Shown in pieces: positions 32,920-41,824 of a stretch of DNA of 64,000 nucleotides. The DNA is taken from the NCBI GenBank assembly GCA_965215845.1, contig CBDCEL010000003.1:372001-436000 (forward strand), given 5' to 3'. The DNA is from Aurantibacter_A sp965215845. GTDB taxonomy: Bacteria > Bacteroidota > Bacteroidia > Flavobacteriales > Flavobacteriaceae. The notes under the pieces were generated by a model that saw only the letters and a program-made list of their open reading frames with translations, made no database searches and had not been told where the DNA came from. The position numbers and the translations under genes were made by a program. The stretch's first letter is position 1; each line of letters starts with the position of its first letter.

Positions 32920-33336
32920 TTAGCGGTCCTTTATACGGTACATAAATTTCAGGCCGCTCCAATCCTTATCGACAGCACATACCTTTACATCGACCAGCCC
33001 GTTTCTTAGTAAAAAATTACGGATCGGGTCACGCGAAAGGTCGGTCTCCAATTTTGAGCTTCCCTTTGGCCAACTGGCCCATAGCATGCCGTTCTTTTTA
33101 AGTAAGGGCTTGAGTCGAAGCGATTGTTCCTCGAACTCTCGGGTCGTCGTACTGAAGAGGTGGATGAAATCAAGGGATTCTTTTTCCGGGTCATCCACCA
33201 CATTGACATCGGGAAAATCGGAGAACAGTTTAAAATAATAATCAGGAATGTTCACTAGGTGTATGTTAAATCCCTCCTTTATCCCCAATTTCTTGGCCAA
33301 TGGGGTACCCGAATAGCCGATTGTATCCATAATCAA
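32920..33336 (-). CDS. DUF3052 family protein
   Basis: A 138-residue soluble protein. The N-terminal GYSGTPLAKKLGIKEGFNIHLVNIP and the later LKPLLKKNGMLWASWPKGSSKL are the signature blocks of DUF3052. The start may be the first Met (33336) or the third residue (33330, MDTIGYSG). Function is unknown. It is divergent from the GntR gene with only 79 bp between, so both may be controlled by the operator at 33388-33399. Its 3' end is duplicated at 32744-32830. Confidence 0.85.
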   Translation of the reverse strand: MIMDTIGYSGTPLAKKLGIKEGFNIHLVNIPDYYFKLFSDFPDVNVVDDPEKESLDFIHLFSTTTREFEEQSLRLKPLLKKNGMLWASWPKGSSKLETDLSRDPIRNFLLRNGLVDVKVCAVDKDWSGLKFMYRIKDR

Positions 33337-33387
33337 TACTTAAACCTATCCGTCAATATACAAAAAGGCGAAAAATCGGCGTTATAA

Positions 33388-33399
33388 ATCGTATACGAT
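33388..33399. promoter_or_regulatory. GntR/FCD-type palindromic operator
   Basis: Perfect palindrome ATCGTATACGAT with the GTATAC core common to FCD-subfamily GntR sites. It is 16 bp before the GntR ATG, and a Bacteroidota -7 box TATATTTG (TAnnTTTG) is at 33404-33411 just after it. The operator between the promoter elements suggests autorepression, and possibly control of the divergent DUF3052 gene. Confidence 0.6.
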
Positions 33400-33415
33400 A
33401 TCATATATTTGACCT

Positions 33416-34048
33416 ATGCCGACCAAGACCATTCTACGCAATCAAGTAAGGGAACATTTGTTGAATCAAATGCAACGGGGCGCGCTCGACTCGGGCGAGC
33501 GGATCAATCTGGCCGCCTTGGCAAGGGTCTTGGGGGTGAGCGTCACCCCTATTCGGGAGGCGCTGACCCAATTGCAACAATCCCATATCGTTCGGGCCAT
33601 ACCCAATCGCGGTTTTATCATTGCCGAGGTCAATCACGAAGAGGCCAAAAACCTGTATGAGCTTGTGGCACATCTAGAGGTTTTGGCGCTGGAGCAATCT
33701 ACTTTTGACGAGAAATCAATAAACGCCTTAAAAAGACAACGTACCTTGATCGCGGAAACCGAAGACCCGTTGGAACGGGTGAATGCCTATATGGAGTTCC
33801 ATCGGCTGTTGACCGCGAACTATAAAAATGCCGTGGTCCAACAAATCTTAAAGGACCTGAAAAGCCGTGTTTTCTTTTATGAAAGGGAATTTATGGCGGA
33901 TGACTCTTTCCATTACAACTCGAACGACCAGCACGATGCGATTATCTCGGCCATAGAGGACAACAACATTCCTTCGGCCGCCCTTGTTTTAAAAATGAAC
34001 TGGATGTTTGTTCAAGATTATATTGAAAAACAGTTGTTTATACTATAA
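33416..34048 (+). CDS. GntR family transcriptional regulator, FCD subfamily
   Basis: A 210-residue repressor. The winged helix-turn-helix is at residues about 10-75 (NLAALARVLGVSVTPIREAL, then SHIVRAIPNRGFIIAEV). The FCD ligand domain follows (ELVAHLEVLALEQ, MEFHRLLTANYKN, DQHDAIISAIEDNN), with Asp/His residues placed for the metal-bound carboxylate ligand of this family (D-x-x-H; HxxI). Ligand unknown; relatives sense sugar acids or fatty-acid intermediates. No obvious target operon adjoins except DUF3052. Confidence 0.92.
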   Translation: MPTKTILRNQVREHLLNQMQRGALDSGERINLAALARVLGVSVTPIREALTQLQQSHIVRAIPNRGFIIAEVNHEEAKNLYELVAHLEVLALEQSTFDEKSINALKRQRTLIAETEDPLERVNAYMEFHRLLTANYKNAVVQQILKDLKSRVFFYEREFMADDSFHYNSNDQHDAIISAIEDNNIPSAALVLKMNWMFVQDYIEKQLFIL

Positions 34049-34059
34049 AAGTTAAACTT

Positions 34060-34659
34060 CTACTCCAATTCATTGATGATACTTTCGGCAGAGGCGGTAA
34101 CACTTTTATAGCATTTATGGCCCCATCTGGCAAAGAAAATCACAAAGACCGTGGCTGCGGCAATGGCAACATAGAACGAAACGCCCCTATCGACCATAAA
34201 GAAGTCTTTGTTCGACCAGATTTTTGAGAAGACCGCAGCGGTTGAGAACATCAGTATAAAACTGGCATACACACCAAACTGTTGTAGCATCAATAGATTC
34301 TTCTTGGCCTTTTCGTAGCGGATCACTGTATCTTTATAGCTATACCCCAAAATATCAATGTTCTTGATCTTATGGAGCGCCTTGAGCACCATAATCGGCA
34401 TTGTGAACAGAAATGCGACGGTAAAGATCCCGCAGGCCAATAAGTACCAAGTATCCAACTTTACAAAATTGAAAAGCATGTAAAGGCCTGCAGCGAAACA
34501 GATGATCGCCCCGATGGTCTCATAGGTCGAAATACCCTTGAATTTATTCGAATAGCGTTCTTGTGTCATTTGTAAGATGATTTGTCTTGTTAATTTCTTT
34601 TGTTGTTGAAGTTCATCGCTCAACCGTGACCATGTGGCCTGTATCTCTTCTATTTCCAT
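34060..34659 (-). CDS. Membrane protein paired with ECF sigma factor
   Basis: A 199-residue protein with a short cytosolic N-terminus rich in Glu/Gln (EEIQATWSRLSDELQQQKKL) and four hydrophobic segments (IGAIICFAAGLYMLFNF, YLLACGIFTVAFLFTMPIMVL, FGVYASFILMFSTAAVF, SFYVAIAAATVFVIFFARW). It begins 4 bp after the sigma factor stop, which suggests co-translation. It lacks a zinc-finger anti-sigma motif, so it may be a different kind of sigma regulator or effector. Family not recognised. Confidence 0.75.
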   Translation of the reverse strand: MEIEEIQATWSRLSDELQQQKKLTRQIILQMTQERYSNKFKGISTYETIGAIICFAAGLYMLFNFVKLDTWYLLACGIFTVAFLFTMPIMVLKALHKIKNIDILGYSYKDTVIRYEKAKKNLLMLQQFGVYASFILMFSTAAVFSKIWSNKDFFMVDRGVSFYVAIAAATVFVIFFARWGHKCYKSVTASAESIINELE

Positions 34660-34663
34660 AGGC

Positions 34664-35149
34664 TTATCTTTTGAGGCGTGACCTTAATTTTTCTTTTATC
34701 CGTGAAACGCGGGTTCCCACATTGCTCGGTGTCAACCCTGTTATTTTGGCAATTTCCCCATATTTTTTCCCTTCCAGGAGCAAAAGCATGATTCCCTTTT
34801 CGAGCACATTCAATTGTCCGATTTGTTCGTACAGCATTTTAAGGCGCTCCTCAAATTCAGGGTCGTGGTTATCGGTATACTCAAGAATTGCCTTGTCGAT
34901 CGAAACCGGGTATCCCCGTCTTTTGCCCCGCTTTAATCTTGTCAATGCCGTATTTAGTGCTATGCGATACATCCAAGTGCTGACTTTGGAATCTCCGCGA
35001 AAGGAATCGAACGACTTCCAGAGCTGATAGACGATATCTTGATAGAGATCTTGCTGATCTACCTTGTTATCGGCATAGAAGGTGGTAATCTTAAAAATGA
35101 CCCCTTCGTTATCTTTTATGATCTGGACAAATCTCGATTCCTTGTCCAT
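34664..35149 (-). CDS. ECF-type RNA polymerase sigma factor
   Basis: A 161-residue sigma-70-family factor. Region 2 (DNEGVIFKITTFYADNKVDQQDLYQDIVYQLWKSFDSF, with TWMYRIALNTALTRLKR at 2.3-2.4) is followed by region 4 (IGQLNVLEKGIMLLLLEGKKYGEIAKITGLTPSNVGTRVSRIKEKL), the helix-turn-helix that reads the -35 element. Its partner gene starts 4 bp downstream. Trigger is unknown. Confidence 0.92.
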   Translation of the reverse strand: MDKESRFVQIIKDNEGVIFKITTFYADNKVDQQDLYQDIVYQLWKSFDSFRGDSKVSTWMYRIALNTALTRLKRGKRRGYPVSIDKAILEYTDNHDPEFEERLKMLYEQIGQLNVLEKGIMLLLLEGKKYGEIAKITGLTPSNVGTRVSRIKEKLRSRLKR

Positions 35150-35248
35150 AAATTGTATGGGTTTGTGGTATTAGTGTATCGAAAGACAAAAAAATCACAG
35201 ATTTGCGATTTCCCCCCAAAAAATTATTGGTACTCGAAAAAGGCCGCA

Positions 35249-37828
35249 CTATTGAACGGAGAATTCGCTATAGCCCACAACGGCCCTGCCGTCGCGTGTC
35301 ATGCCCTCAACTTTGATCAAAAAGTCACCCGTGTCGTCACCTGTAAAAAATTGAAGCGGGGGACTGTTGTTGTCTTCAATAAGAATATTTGGGTTCCAAT
35401 ATAGGGTTGTTCTGTAGTCTGTTCCATTTTGGTTAAACCCTTCTATGGCATAATTCGGTGAAAAAAATTGCCTGGCCTTGTAAAAACTGGGGATTATCTG
35501 CTCTGGAGCATCGTTATCAATTTCCTTTCTTGGTCGAACGTTCCTTTTGGTAGTAATCAAAATGGCACCCCCAGCTGCCCTCATGCCATATACAGCGGCT
35601 TCGATACCGCGCAACACTTCGATCGAAAATACTTCTGAAGCCCCCATATTCTGAATATATAGGAAATCGGTCTGGATGCCGTTCACAAGAAAGAGTATGT
35701 CTTCCCGAGTGCCATGACCCTTCATTGTTGTCATTCGTATCCGCTGGTCAGGAAAAGTTCCCGAAACTTGAACACCTGCCGAGCGGCCGATAAGATCGAT
35801 GGCACTAAAGGTACCTGCCGTAGCTGAAGAATCGGTAAACACACGAACCTTGGCAAGGCCGTGTAATGATCCGGCCTCTATTTTTTTTAGTTCGTCCTCA
35901 CGTTCGGCGCCTACTTTGACCTCTTTTAGTCTCGTAACGGATGGATCATATTCAAAATCGTTTATTTTTTGGGTATACGCCTTTTTCAGATAGGCTGTAA
36001 GATCCTGATCCGCGTTTTCGTCTTTGGTTCGACTTGCATCGGCAGGGTTCTCATTCGGGACAGTGCTCTCCGGAATTTTATATTTTGTTTTTTCGAAACG
36101 ATTTACCTGGAGTTCAGGCCAAGCCTTATCAAGATAAATGGCCACATCTTTGGTTTCGTCCCTTCGATTATCAGGGGATACAATTTCCAAAAAGGTCTTT
36201 TCACCTTTTTCCAAATCAAAAGGACCAAAACTAAACCTACCATAAGAATCGGTACGCTTGGTTTCATCGATTCCCAATTGTGGAATACGAAGTACGACGG
36301 TCATCTGCTTCGCTATTTTCGGATTGCGTTGGGATGCCGTAAAGCCACTGATTACGGTTCCACCGGCCTTTTCAGGTGCATAGGCCATTTCTTTATCGAC
36401 CTTTTTCCCCAGCATATCCTTCCAAACAAACCTTCGCCAGCCATGCGTAAGCATAAGGGCATCCAATAAGTATTTTCGTTCGTTCGAACTGTCTTCAAAA
36501 AAATAGCCGGGATCTTCCACGGTTCCACCCAAATCAGAGTCCAACAACAGCCAACTTTTTATGTCCAATCTTGACATTTTTCCCGGTAATCTATTGCTTT
36601 TGGTCACCACAGACATCGAGAAATCACCCTTCAGCATTGTTTCGTTCATATCGATTGCGTCAACCTCCACCGTTACCATTTCACGGGTATCGTAGTGGTT
36701 GGCATCCGATTTTACCCTCAATTCAACATCATTGTTTGGATGGTCGACGAAAACCAGACGCTCACATACAGGTTCCCCGTTCTCGGTAAATAGCGTAAAA
36801 TGCGCCACTCCATCCAAAAGGCGATCGGTCTTGAGTTTGACGACATATGCTTGACCATCTTCAACGGTGCCCAAACGCTTGAAAAAGGTATCTCCCCGAA
36901 AATGTCCGACCAAAAAGGTGCCTGCAAGTCCCTCGGGCTGGTTTGTGGCTAAATTTAGGATCATGTGATCACCATTGTTCTTTATACTCATCACATGGCC
37001 ACTTGACTTGGCCTTCGGAATAAGGAAGCGTTTTTCTTCGCCTTCGACATTGACCAGGGCATAATATTTTTTACCCGGTTCAGGTTTGAACGTTACTTTT
37101 CCAAGACCTGTGGCATGACTCTTAAAAAAAGCAACTTTGTTGCCTTTGTCGTCGATTATGGCACCCTCCAGTTCTTGACCCATACCCTTTGAATCGGTAA
37201 TCTTTAGCCCCATAATGCTGGTAAGCCCCTCGACCAGGTCACCACCCTCAGGAAAGAATTTGACCGATTGCGTCAAAAACTCCGTATCGTTTAAAATTTT
37301 CTTTTCATCAAAATCATGTTCACCATAAAATTGATTTTCATATCCTTGCTTTTTGCCTTCTGGGGTGCTTTGTTCGAAAATCGGAATTTCCTTCTGGAAA
37401 TAAATCGGATGTTTATCGCTCAACATATATTTGGTGTAGGCCCTAAGAAGATAATCTCCACTTTTCAGATTGTACGGAAGCGTAATTTCTGCATTCGCGG
37501 CAAGATCTTTGACCAATAATTTTTGTTGCACCACCAAACTGTCATTGGGGTCGAACAACTCAACATAGACAACTTCGCTTTTGTCGGAAGGTTTATGTAA
37601 AATGCCATCTACCAAATAGGTCTTGAGCCATATTGTCTCTCCATTCGTATAAACCTCTTTGTCGGTGTGAACGTAGACTTTTTCTGGTGCCTTTATGGAT
37701 GCATAACTCGCAAGTTTGGCGATGATACGCTCAAATATTTCATTTTGCTGTTCAGGTATGGAAAAGCCAAGAGCAACTGAAACGAACAGCAACGCCAAGA
37801 AATTTCCCAGGTATTTTTCAATCTTCAT
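35249..37828 (-). CDS. Exported MG2-domain protein with C-terminal TonB-plug domain, no barrel
   Basis: An 859-residue secreted protein. After a signal peptide, residues about 45-150 resemble the MG2 domain of alpha-2-macroglobulin-like proteins (PEKVYVHTDKEVYTNGETIWLKTYLVDG in pieces). Further beta-sandwich domains follow, including a carboxypeptidase-regulatory-like repeat (RKDSYGRFSFGPFDLEKG region). Near residues 670-770 is a TonB-receptor plug (SAIDLIGRSAGVQVSG, RIRMTTMKGHG, DILFLVNGIQ, IEVLRGIEAAVYGMRAAGGAILITTKR). There is no outer-membrane barrel after it; the protein ends about 90 residues later. Likely a periplasmic or surface partner in a peptide or protein uptake system. Confidence 0.82.
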   Translation of the reverse strand: MKIEKYLGNFLALLFVSVALGFSIPEQQNEIFERIIAKLASYASIKAPEKVYVHTDKEVYTNGETIWLKTYLVDGILHKPSDKSEVVYVELFDPNDSLVVQQKLLVKDLAANAEITLPYNLKSGDYLLRAYTKYMLSDKHPIYFQKEIPIFEQSTPEGKKQGYENQFYGEHDFDEKKILNDTEFLTQSVKFFPEGGDLVEGLTSIMGLKITDSKGMGQELEGAIIDDKGNKVAFFKSHATGLGKVTFKPEPGKKYYALVNVEGEEKRFLIPKAKSSGHVMSIKNNGDHMILNLATNQPEGLAGTFLVGHFRGDTFFKRLGTVEDGQAYVVKLKTDRLLDGVAHFTLFTENGEPVCERLVFVDHPNNDVELRVKSDANHYDTREMVTVEVDAIDMNETMLKGDFSMSVVTKSNRLPGKMSRLDIKSWLLLDSDLGGTVEDPGYFFEDSSNERKYLLDALMLTHGWRRFVWKDMLGKKVDKEMAYAPEKAGGTVISGFTASQRNPKIAKQMTVVLRIPQLGIDETKRTDSYGRFSFGPFDLEKGEKTFLEIVSPDNRRDETKDVAIYLDKAWPELQVNRFEKTKYKIPESTVPNENPADASRTKDENADQDLTAYLKKAYTQKINDFEYDPSVTRLKEVKVGAEREDELKKIEAGSLHGLAKVRVFTDSSATAGTFSAIDLIGRSAGVQVSGTFPDQRIRMTTMKGHGTREDILFLVNGIQTDFLYIQNMGASEVFSIEVLRGIEAAVYGMRAAGGAILITTKRNVRPRKEIDNDAPEQIIPSFYKARQFFSPNYAIEGFNQNGTDYRTTLYWNPNILIEDNNSPPLQFFTGDDTGDFLIKVEGMTRDGRAVVGYSEFSVQ

Positions 37829-38032
37829 ATTGTTCGGTATTTTCTATAGAAACTTTTTTTCAAAGCCATTGAATCTGCCACAAAAATCGTACTAGAAAAT
37901 TTGATGATTCCCAGGTGGGTTTGTATTCGGAATTCCCGCATTTCAATCCTCGATATTGAACAAATATAATTTCAACTTTACAAAGTTGGCCACTTCAAAG
38001 TCACCCCAAGGGCATACAATCCGCCGAAAAAG

Positions 38033-39124
38033 CTAGTCTTTTGGGAAAATACTCTTATCAATATTGCCCAATAACTTCAGCGCATTCTTATAATAAACCT
38101 TCTTTAAGATTTCGTCGGAGAGTCCCAACCCATACATCGACCAAAATGCATGGTATTTTTTGTAGTAGGGAAAATATTCGTCCTCGGTCTCCAAAACCCT
38201 GAAATAGGTAGGGAATTCCTCTGGTTTCCAACTATCCTTACCAAAAAGGATCCTATCTTGGTATTTCTCAAAGAAGGCATTTGCATTTTTGGGTTGCCTC
38301 CCCAATTCGGCAATAACGGCACCGATACCAACGTACATGTTGGGTATTTCATCCATCAACTCCCCTAACCTACCCAGATTATTGGCATACCACCCCATAT
38401 GGGCATTGATGAAATTTGTGTTTGGATGTTTTTTGAACATACGATGCTGTTCATCGATCAATGTTTGCCATGGTGCCGGGTCGGTATCTGAACGCTTACG
38501 TCTTGGGCGGGTCTTTAGTTCCAACCACCGCTCATTATCCCCATCCATAGGGTCCCAGAATGATTTTGGATCTGCCGTGTGGATCAAAACGGGTATGCCC
38601 AATTCCCCGCACTTGGCCCATATCGGATCTAGGCGCGGGTCATCGACGGAGACACGGTTCCCGTCCGTATCTTTGTAGCGCAACCCAAGACTTTTATAGA
38701 TTTTAAGGCCTTTCGCCCCAACGTTGACATCTTCCTCAAGTTGATTTACCGCTTTCTCGGCCCAATCGGGCTTTCCTACCCCATCGAAATCGACATTGGC
38801 AAATACCACAAATCGATTGGGGTAATTGGCATTGATGCTCTCGACCATAGACTTTACCCGTTCCCCTGAGCCCCCGCTTAGATTGACCATAAGGCCTTCA
38901 TTTAGGGCATCCATATCTTTTACCATTCTCTTTAAGGCTTCTGGCGACATATCGCGTTGATGGCTGTGGATGTCGATAAATGGAAACTTCGCCCTTTTTA
39001 CTTCATTGGTCGGTACGACCAAGGTCGAAATCGGATCATATTCCTCAAAACTCATTTCCTGGGAGTGGGTCGCCGATGAAGTGGCCGCAATAAGGGCAAA
39101 TGAGAGAAGGTATTTTCTAAACAT
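38033..39124 (-). CDS. Exported amidohydrolase family protein
   Basis: About 363 residues from Met 39124 (signal peptide MFRKYLLSFALIAATSSATHSQ). The metal-dependent amidohydrolase TIM barrel is shown by the first metal pair in FIDIHSHQRDMS (HxH), VLIHTADPKSFWD (His on strand 6), FINAHMGWYANNLG (His on strand 7) and ILFGKDSW (Asp on strand 8). The family hydrolyses or decarboxylates small molecules. The secreted location and single-gene setting leave the substrate open. Confidence 0.85.
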   Translation of the reverse strand: MFRKYLLSFALIAATSSATHSQEMSFEEYDPISTLVVPTNEVKRAKFPFIDIHSHQRDMSPEALKRMVKDMDALNEGLMVNLSGGSGERVKSMVESINANYPNRFVVFANVDFDGVGKPDWAEKAVNQLEEDVNVGAKGLKIYKSLGLRYKDTDGNRVSVDDPRLDPIWAKCGELGIPVLIHTADPKSFWDPMDGDNERWLELKTRPRRKRSDTDPAPWQTLIDEQHRMFKKHPNTNFINAHMGWYANNLGRLGELMDEIPNMYVGIGAVIAELGRQPKNANAFFEKYQDRILFGKDSWKPEEFPTYFRVLETEDEYFPYYKKYHAFWSMYGLGLSDEILKKVYYKNALKLLGNIDKSIFPKD

Positions 39125-39214
39125 ACGTCTATTGTTTTTAGAGTCGGATGAAAATACCAAAATTTCTTCTACCCATTTCCCAATACCTTTTTAAATTTCT
39201 TCCGATAACATAAA

Positions 39215-39240
39215 AACCCCGAAGAATAATCCCCGGGGTT
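39215..39240 (-). terminator. Hairpin terminator after basic repeat protein gene
   Basis: AACCCCG (39215-39221) pairs with CGGGGTT (39234-39240). Read on the minus strand it is followed by TTTTTA, a normal terminator tail for the gene that stops at 39262. Confidence 0.78.
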
Positions 39241-39261
39241 CAAATCGATCGGTACGATCAA

Positions 39262-40452
39262 CTATTTCTTTTTCCGCTTGGCAACTTTTTTCTTGGCGCC
39301 TTTGCTTTTGGATTTTGCCTTCTTTTTTCCCGAAGGGTTCCGACCGGCCTTTTTAACCGTTCTGTTGCCATTGGCGTCTTTGTTCACCGCAACCGCCCTT
39401 TTCGAGCCATCGGGGTTCTTCTTGACAGCAACGGTCTTTCTGCTTCCGTCAGGATTCTTTTTGGTAGCGGCCCGCTTCTTGGTTCCGTCGGCCTTATTGA
39501 CGCCGGCGACCCTTTTTGTCGTGCCATCGGCCTTTTTTACCCCGGCCGCACGATATTTGTCACCATCGGCCTGATTAACTCCGGCTACACGCTTTTTGGT
39601 ACCATCGGCCTTGTTGACTCCGGCAGCCCTCTTTTTAGTGCCATTGGCTTTGTTGACACCGGCGGCCCGATATTTATCGCCATCTTTTTGATTTACACCA
39701 GTGACCCTTTTCTTGGTACCATTCGCTTTGTTCACTCCCGCTACTCTAACGGAATGTGCCTTGTGCGGATACTTTACGGCATAATCGTTTCTTCTGACTT
39801 TCGAATGTAGTTGCACAGCCCTTGTACTATGACGCACTTTCGTATAGTGGTATGTATGCTTGACATTTACGTGCACATGTACGTTCTTCTTATAATGGTG
39901 TACAGGAAATGGTTTCCAAAAATGGAAATGACGTGGGTAGTATCCCCAGTAATACACCGAACGATAGGGTCTGTAGTAAGGTCTCCAGAACCATGTGAAT
40001 ATTACGGGACGATGCACATAAACCGGTTCAACGATATATCCGGGTCCATATAGATAAACATCCCCGACCACTTGAACGCGGGTTTTTCCTTCGCTATCTT
40101 TTTCAACCTCTATTGTGGCGACATCTTGATACAAGTCTTCCCCAATGACCGACTGTAAGGCGATCAGGTGGGTGTCATTTTCGGCCGTTTCCACGACACG
40201 CAGGTAATCGACGTTTCCATCTTCGTTAAGATCCAGGTTTGAAACTTGGGTTTCAGGGTCGTTCAATTTGATTTCGAACTCCTCCAAATCTTTGGAGTCG
40301 CCAAAAATCGAGGCTACGGCCTCAAGATCCAAGTTATCACTGATTTCTTCGCTGGCCGCGTCTACGGTGGTAACATCCTGAGCATAAGTCGTGGCCATCA
40401 CCGATAAAAGCAAGATGCCTACTTTTCCAATTGTTTTGTTAAGATTCTTCAT
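39262..40452 (-). CDS. Exported protein with basic C-terminal 13-residue repeats
   Basis: About 396 residues from Met 40452 (signal peptide MKNLNKTIGKVGILLLSVMATT). The N-terminal 150 residues are acidic and include a Ca-like segment (DLNEDGNVDYLRVVE). A Tyr/His-rich stretch (PYYRPYRSVYYWGYYPRHFHFW) follows. From about residue 245, a 13-residue unit GVNKA(D/N)GTKKR(V/A)A repeats roughly seven times with variants GVNQxDGDKYR, then KKNPDGSRK repeats and a Lys-rich end (KKKAKSKSKGAKKKVAKRKKK). The tail could bind DNA, polyanions or peptidoglycan. I know similar long Flavobacteriaceae proteins only as hypothetical. Confidence 0.78.
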   Translation of the reverse strand: MKNLNKTIGKVGILLLSVMATTYAQDVTTVDAASEEISDNLDLEAVASIFGDSKDLEEFEIKLNDPETQVSNLDLNEDGNVDYLRVVETAENDTHLIALQSVIGEDLYQDVATIEVEKDSEGKTRVQVVGDVYLYGPGYIVEPVYVHRPVIFTWFWRPYYRPYRSVYYWGYYPRHFHFWKPFPVHHYKKNVHVHVNVKHTYHYTKVRHSTRAVQLHSKVRRNDYAVKYPHKAHSVRVAGVNKANGTKKRVTGVNQKDGDKYRAAGVNKANGTKKRAAGVNKADGTKKRVAGVNQADGDKYRAAGVKKADGTTKRVAGVNKADGTKKRAATKKNPDGSRKTVAVKKNPDGSKRAVAVNKDANGNRTVKKAGRNPSGKKKAKSKSKGAKKKVAKRKKK

Positions 40453-40696
40453 GGGACAATTTTTATTTAATTCTATGTTTTGACCTTTGAAACAACACAA
40501 GGTTTAAAATCCCTATCGCATTTTATTCAAAATGGGCTTATTTTTCGATGAATGGTACATTCAGGCCAAGTATCCATAAGCAAACGTTAAAACAGGCACA
40601 AAACGTATGATCATCGGTGTATTACTTATTGCATTTCCCAAGGATGCCTATCCTTGATCCGAGCACTGCCATGACCGGTGGATTGAAACGGGCCAT

Positions 40697-41749
40697 TCAA
40701 TCAAAATACCATATGATACTAGTTGCATCCGTGCTAAAAAAATCAAAAAGCAATCGAGCCACCTTCGGGGAACCAAAATCATTCGAAGGATGCATGAAAT
40801 CAGACTTGGTATCTTCGCAGTTCCAAACAAAGCCGTCATTACGGGGCTCGCCATTGGCCCATAAATAAGGCCCCCAAGATAGCCATGGCGCATTTACCGT
40901 TCCTTTTTTGCTGTCATAATTCAAATCGGGATCGCCGTTTATTTGGCCCATCACGATGTTCCTGACCGCGAACCCACTTCCGTAGGCATAGGGCTCGGGA
41001 TCGGTTGTCGAAGGGTCAAAGCTGTAGGCCCGCGTTCTGCTCGACATATAGGCCATTTTTAGGTTCGGGAACTCCGTCATAAGAACCGGTATCAATTTCT
41101 TATAGAGATAGGTGAGTGTATCGATTTGTTTCTCAAAACCACCCAAGAAGGCCGAATTCCTTGTTGTATGTTTGAGCCAAATGACCTGAACCTGCTCTTG
41201 GGCAACATCCAAAGCGTCATATTGATCGTGAACGATATCCCAAGCCGAGGGATTTTTAACATTGGTCTCCGGAATCCAATCCGTTATCGAATAACCCGGT
41301 ATTGCACTATTTACCACGGTAAGTCGTGGGTTTTTTGATCCATCGGCCTCAACGAGCTTTTGAAACTCATTGAACTCGAAATTGGAATTTGACAGCCCGA
41401 CTGAGGCCATTACAATTTTTCCGTTCATGACATCAGGATTGCCAGCATCGTCTAAAGGAACAATGGCATTGGCGATATCCATTCCATTTTGTGTATGTGT
41501 AGAGGGCCTAAGGTTGGAGCCGCCCATATACAGGCCGCCCTCAAAACCAAGATATGTATTGGTTCCCATATCCGTAATGGGCACAAGGCATGTATTGACG
41601 AGATGACAACCGATATCGGAGGCGTATTGCCCAATATCGCAGTCCAAGGAATTATCTTCTTGTAAGGGGTTCTCTTGGGGTTCATCCTTGCCACAACCTG
41701 AAACCAGGCATAGGGCGATTAAAAAGAGGGTAATCTTTGTAGTAGGCAT
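40697..41749 (-). CDS. SGNH-hydrolase-like lipoprotein
   Basis: A 350-residue lipoprotein (signal ending LIALCLVSGCGKDE, Cys 19). It contains VMASVGLSNSNFEF, where the Ser after Gly resembles the block I GxSxS motif of SGNH hydrolases, and near the end FMHPSNDFGSP, a D/H-type block V (catalytic His in MHPS). The body includes VNSAIPGYSITDW and QVIWLKHT. The fold assignment rests on these motifs only, and the substrate is unknown. It ends the three-gene exported set with the FG-GAP and esterase-like genes upstream. Confidence 0.65.
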   Translation of the reverse strand: MPTTKITLFLIALCLVSGCGKDEPQENPLQEDNSLDCDIGQYASDIGCHLVNTCLVPITDMGTNTYLGFEGGLYMGGSNLRPSTHTQNGMDIANAIVPLDDAGNPDVMNGKIVMASVGLSNSNFEFNEFQKLVEADGSKNPRLTVVNSAIPGYSITDWIPETNVKNPSAWDIVHDQYDALDVAQEQVQVIWLKHTTRNSAFLGGFEKQIDTLTYLYKKLIPVLMTEFPNLKMAYMSSRTRAYSFDPSTTDPEPYAYGSGFAVRNIVMGQINGDPDLNYDSKKGTVNAPWLSWGPYLWANGEPRNDGFVWNCEDTKSDFMHPSNDFGSPKVARLLFDFFSTDATSIIWYFD

Positions 41750-41824
41750 ACTGTTTTTTTTATTTCCCCTTTACAGGAGATTTGGGTTAAATCATTGAAT
41801 GCTTTCGTGTTGCATGGGTCGATT

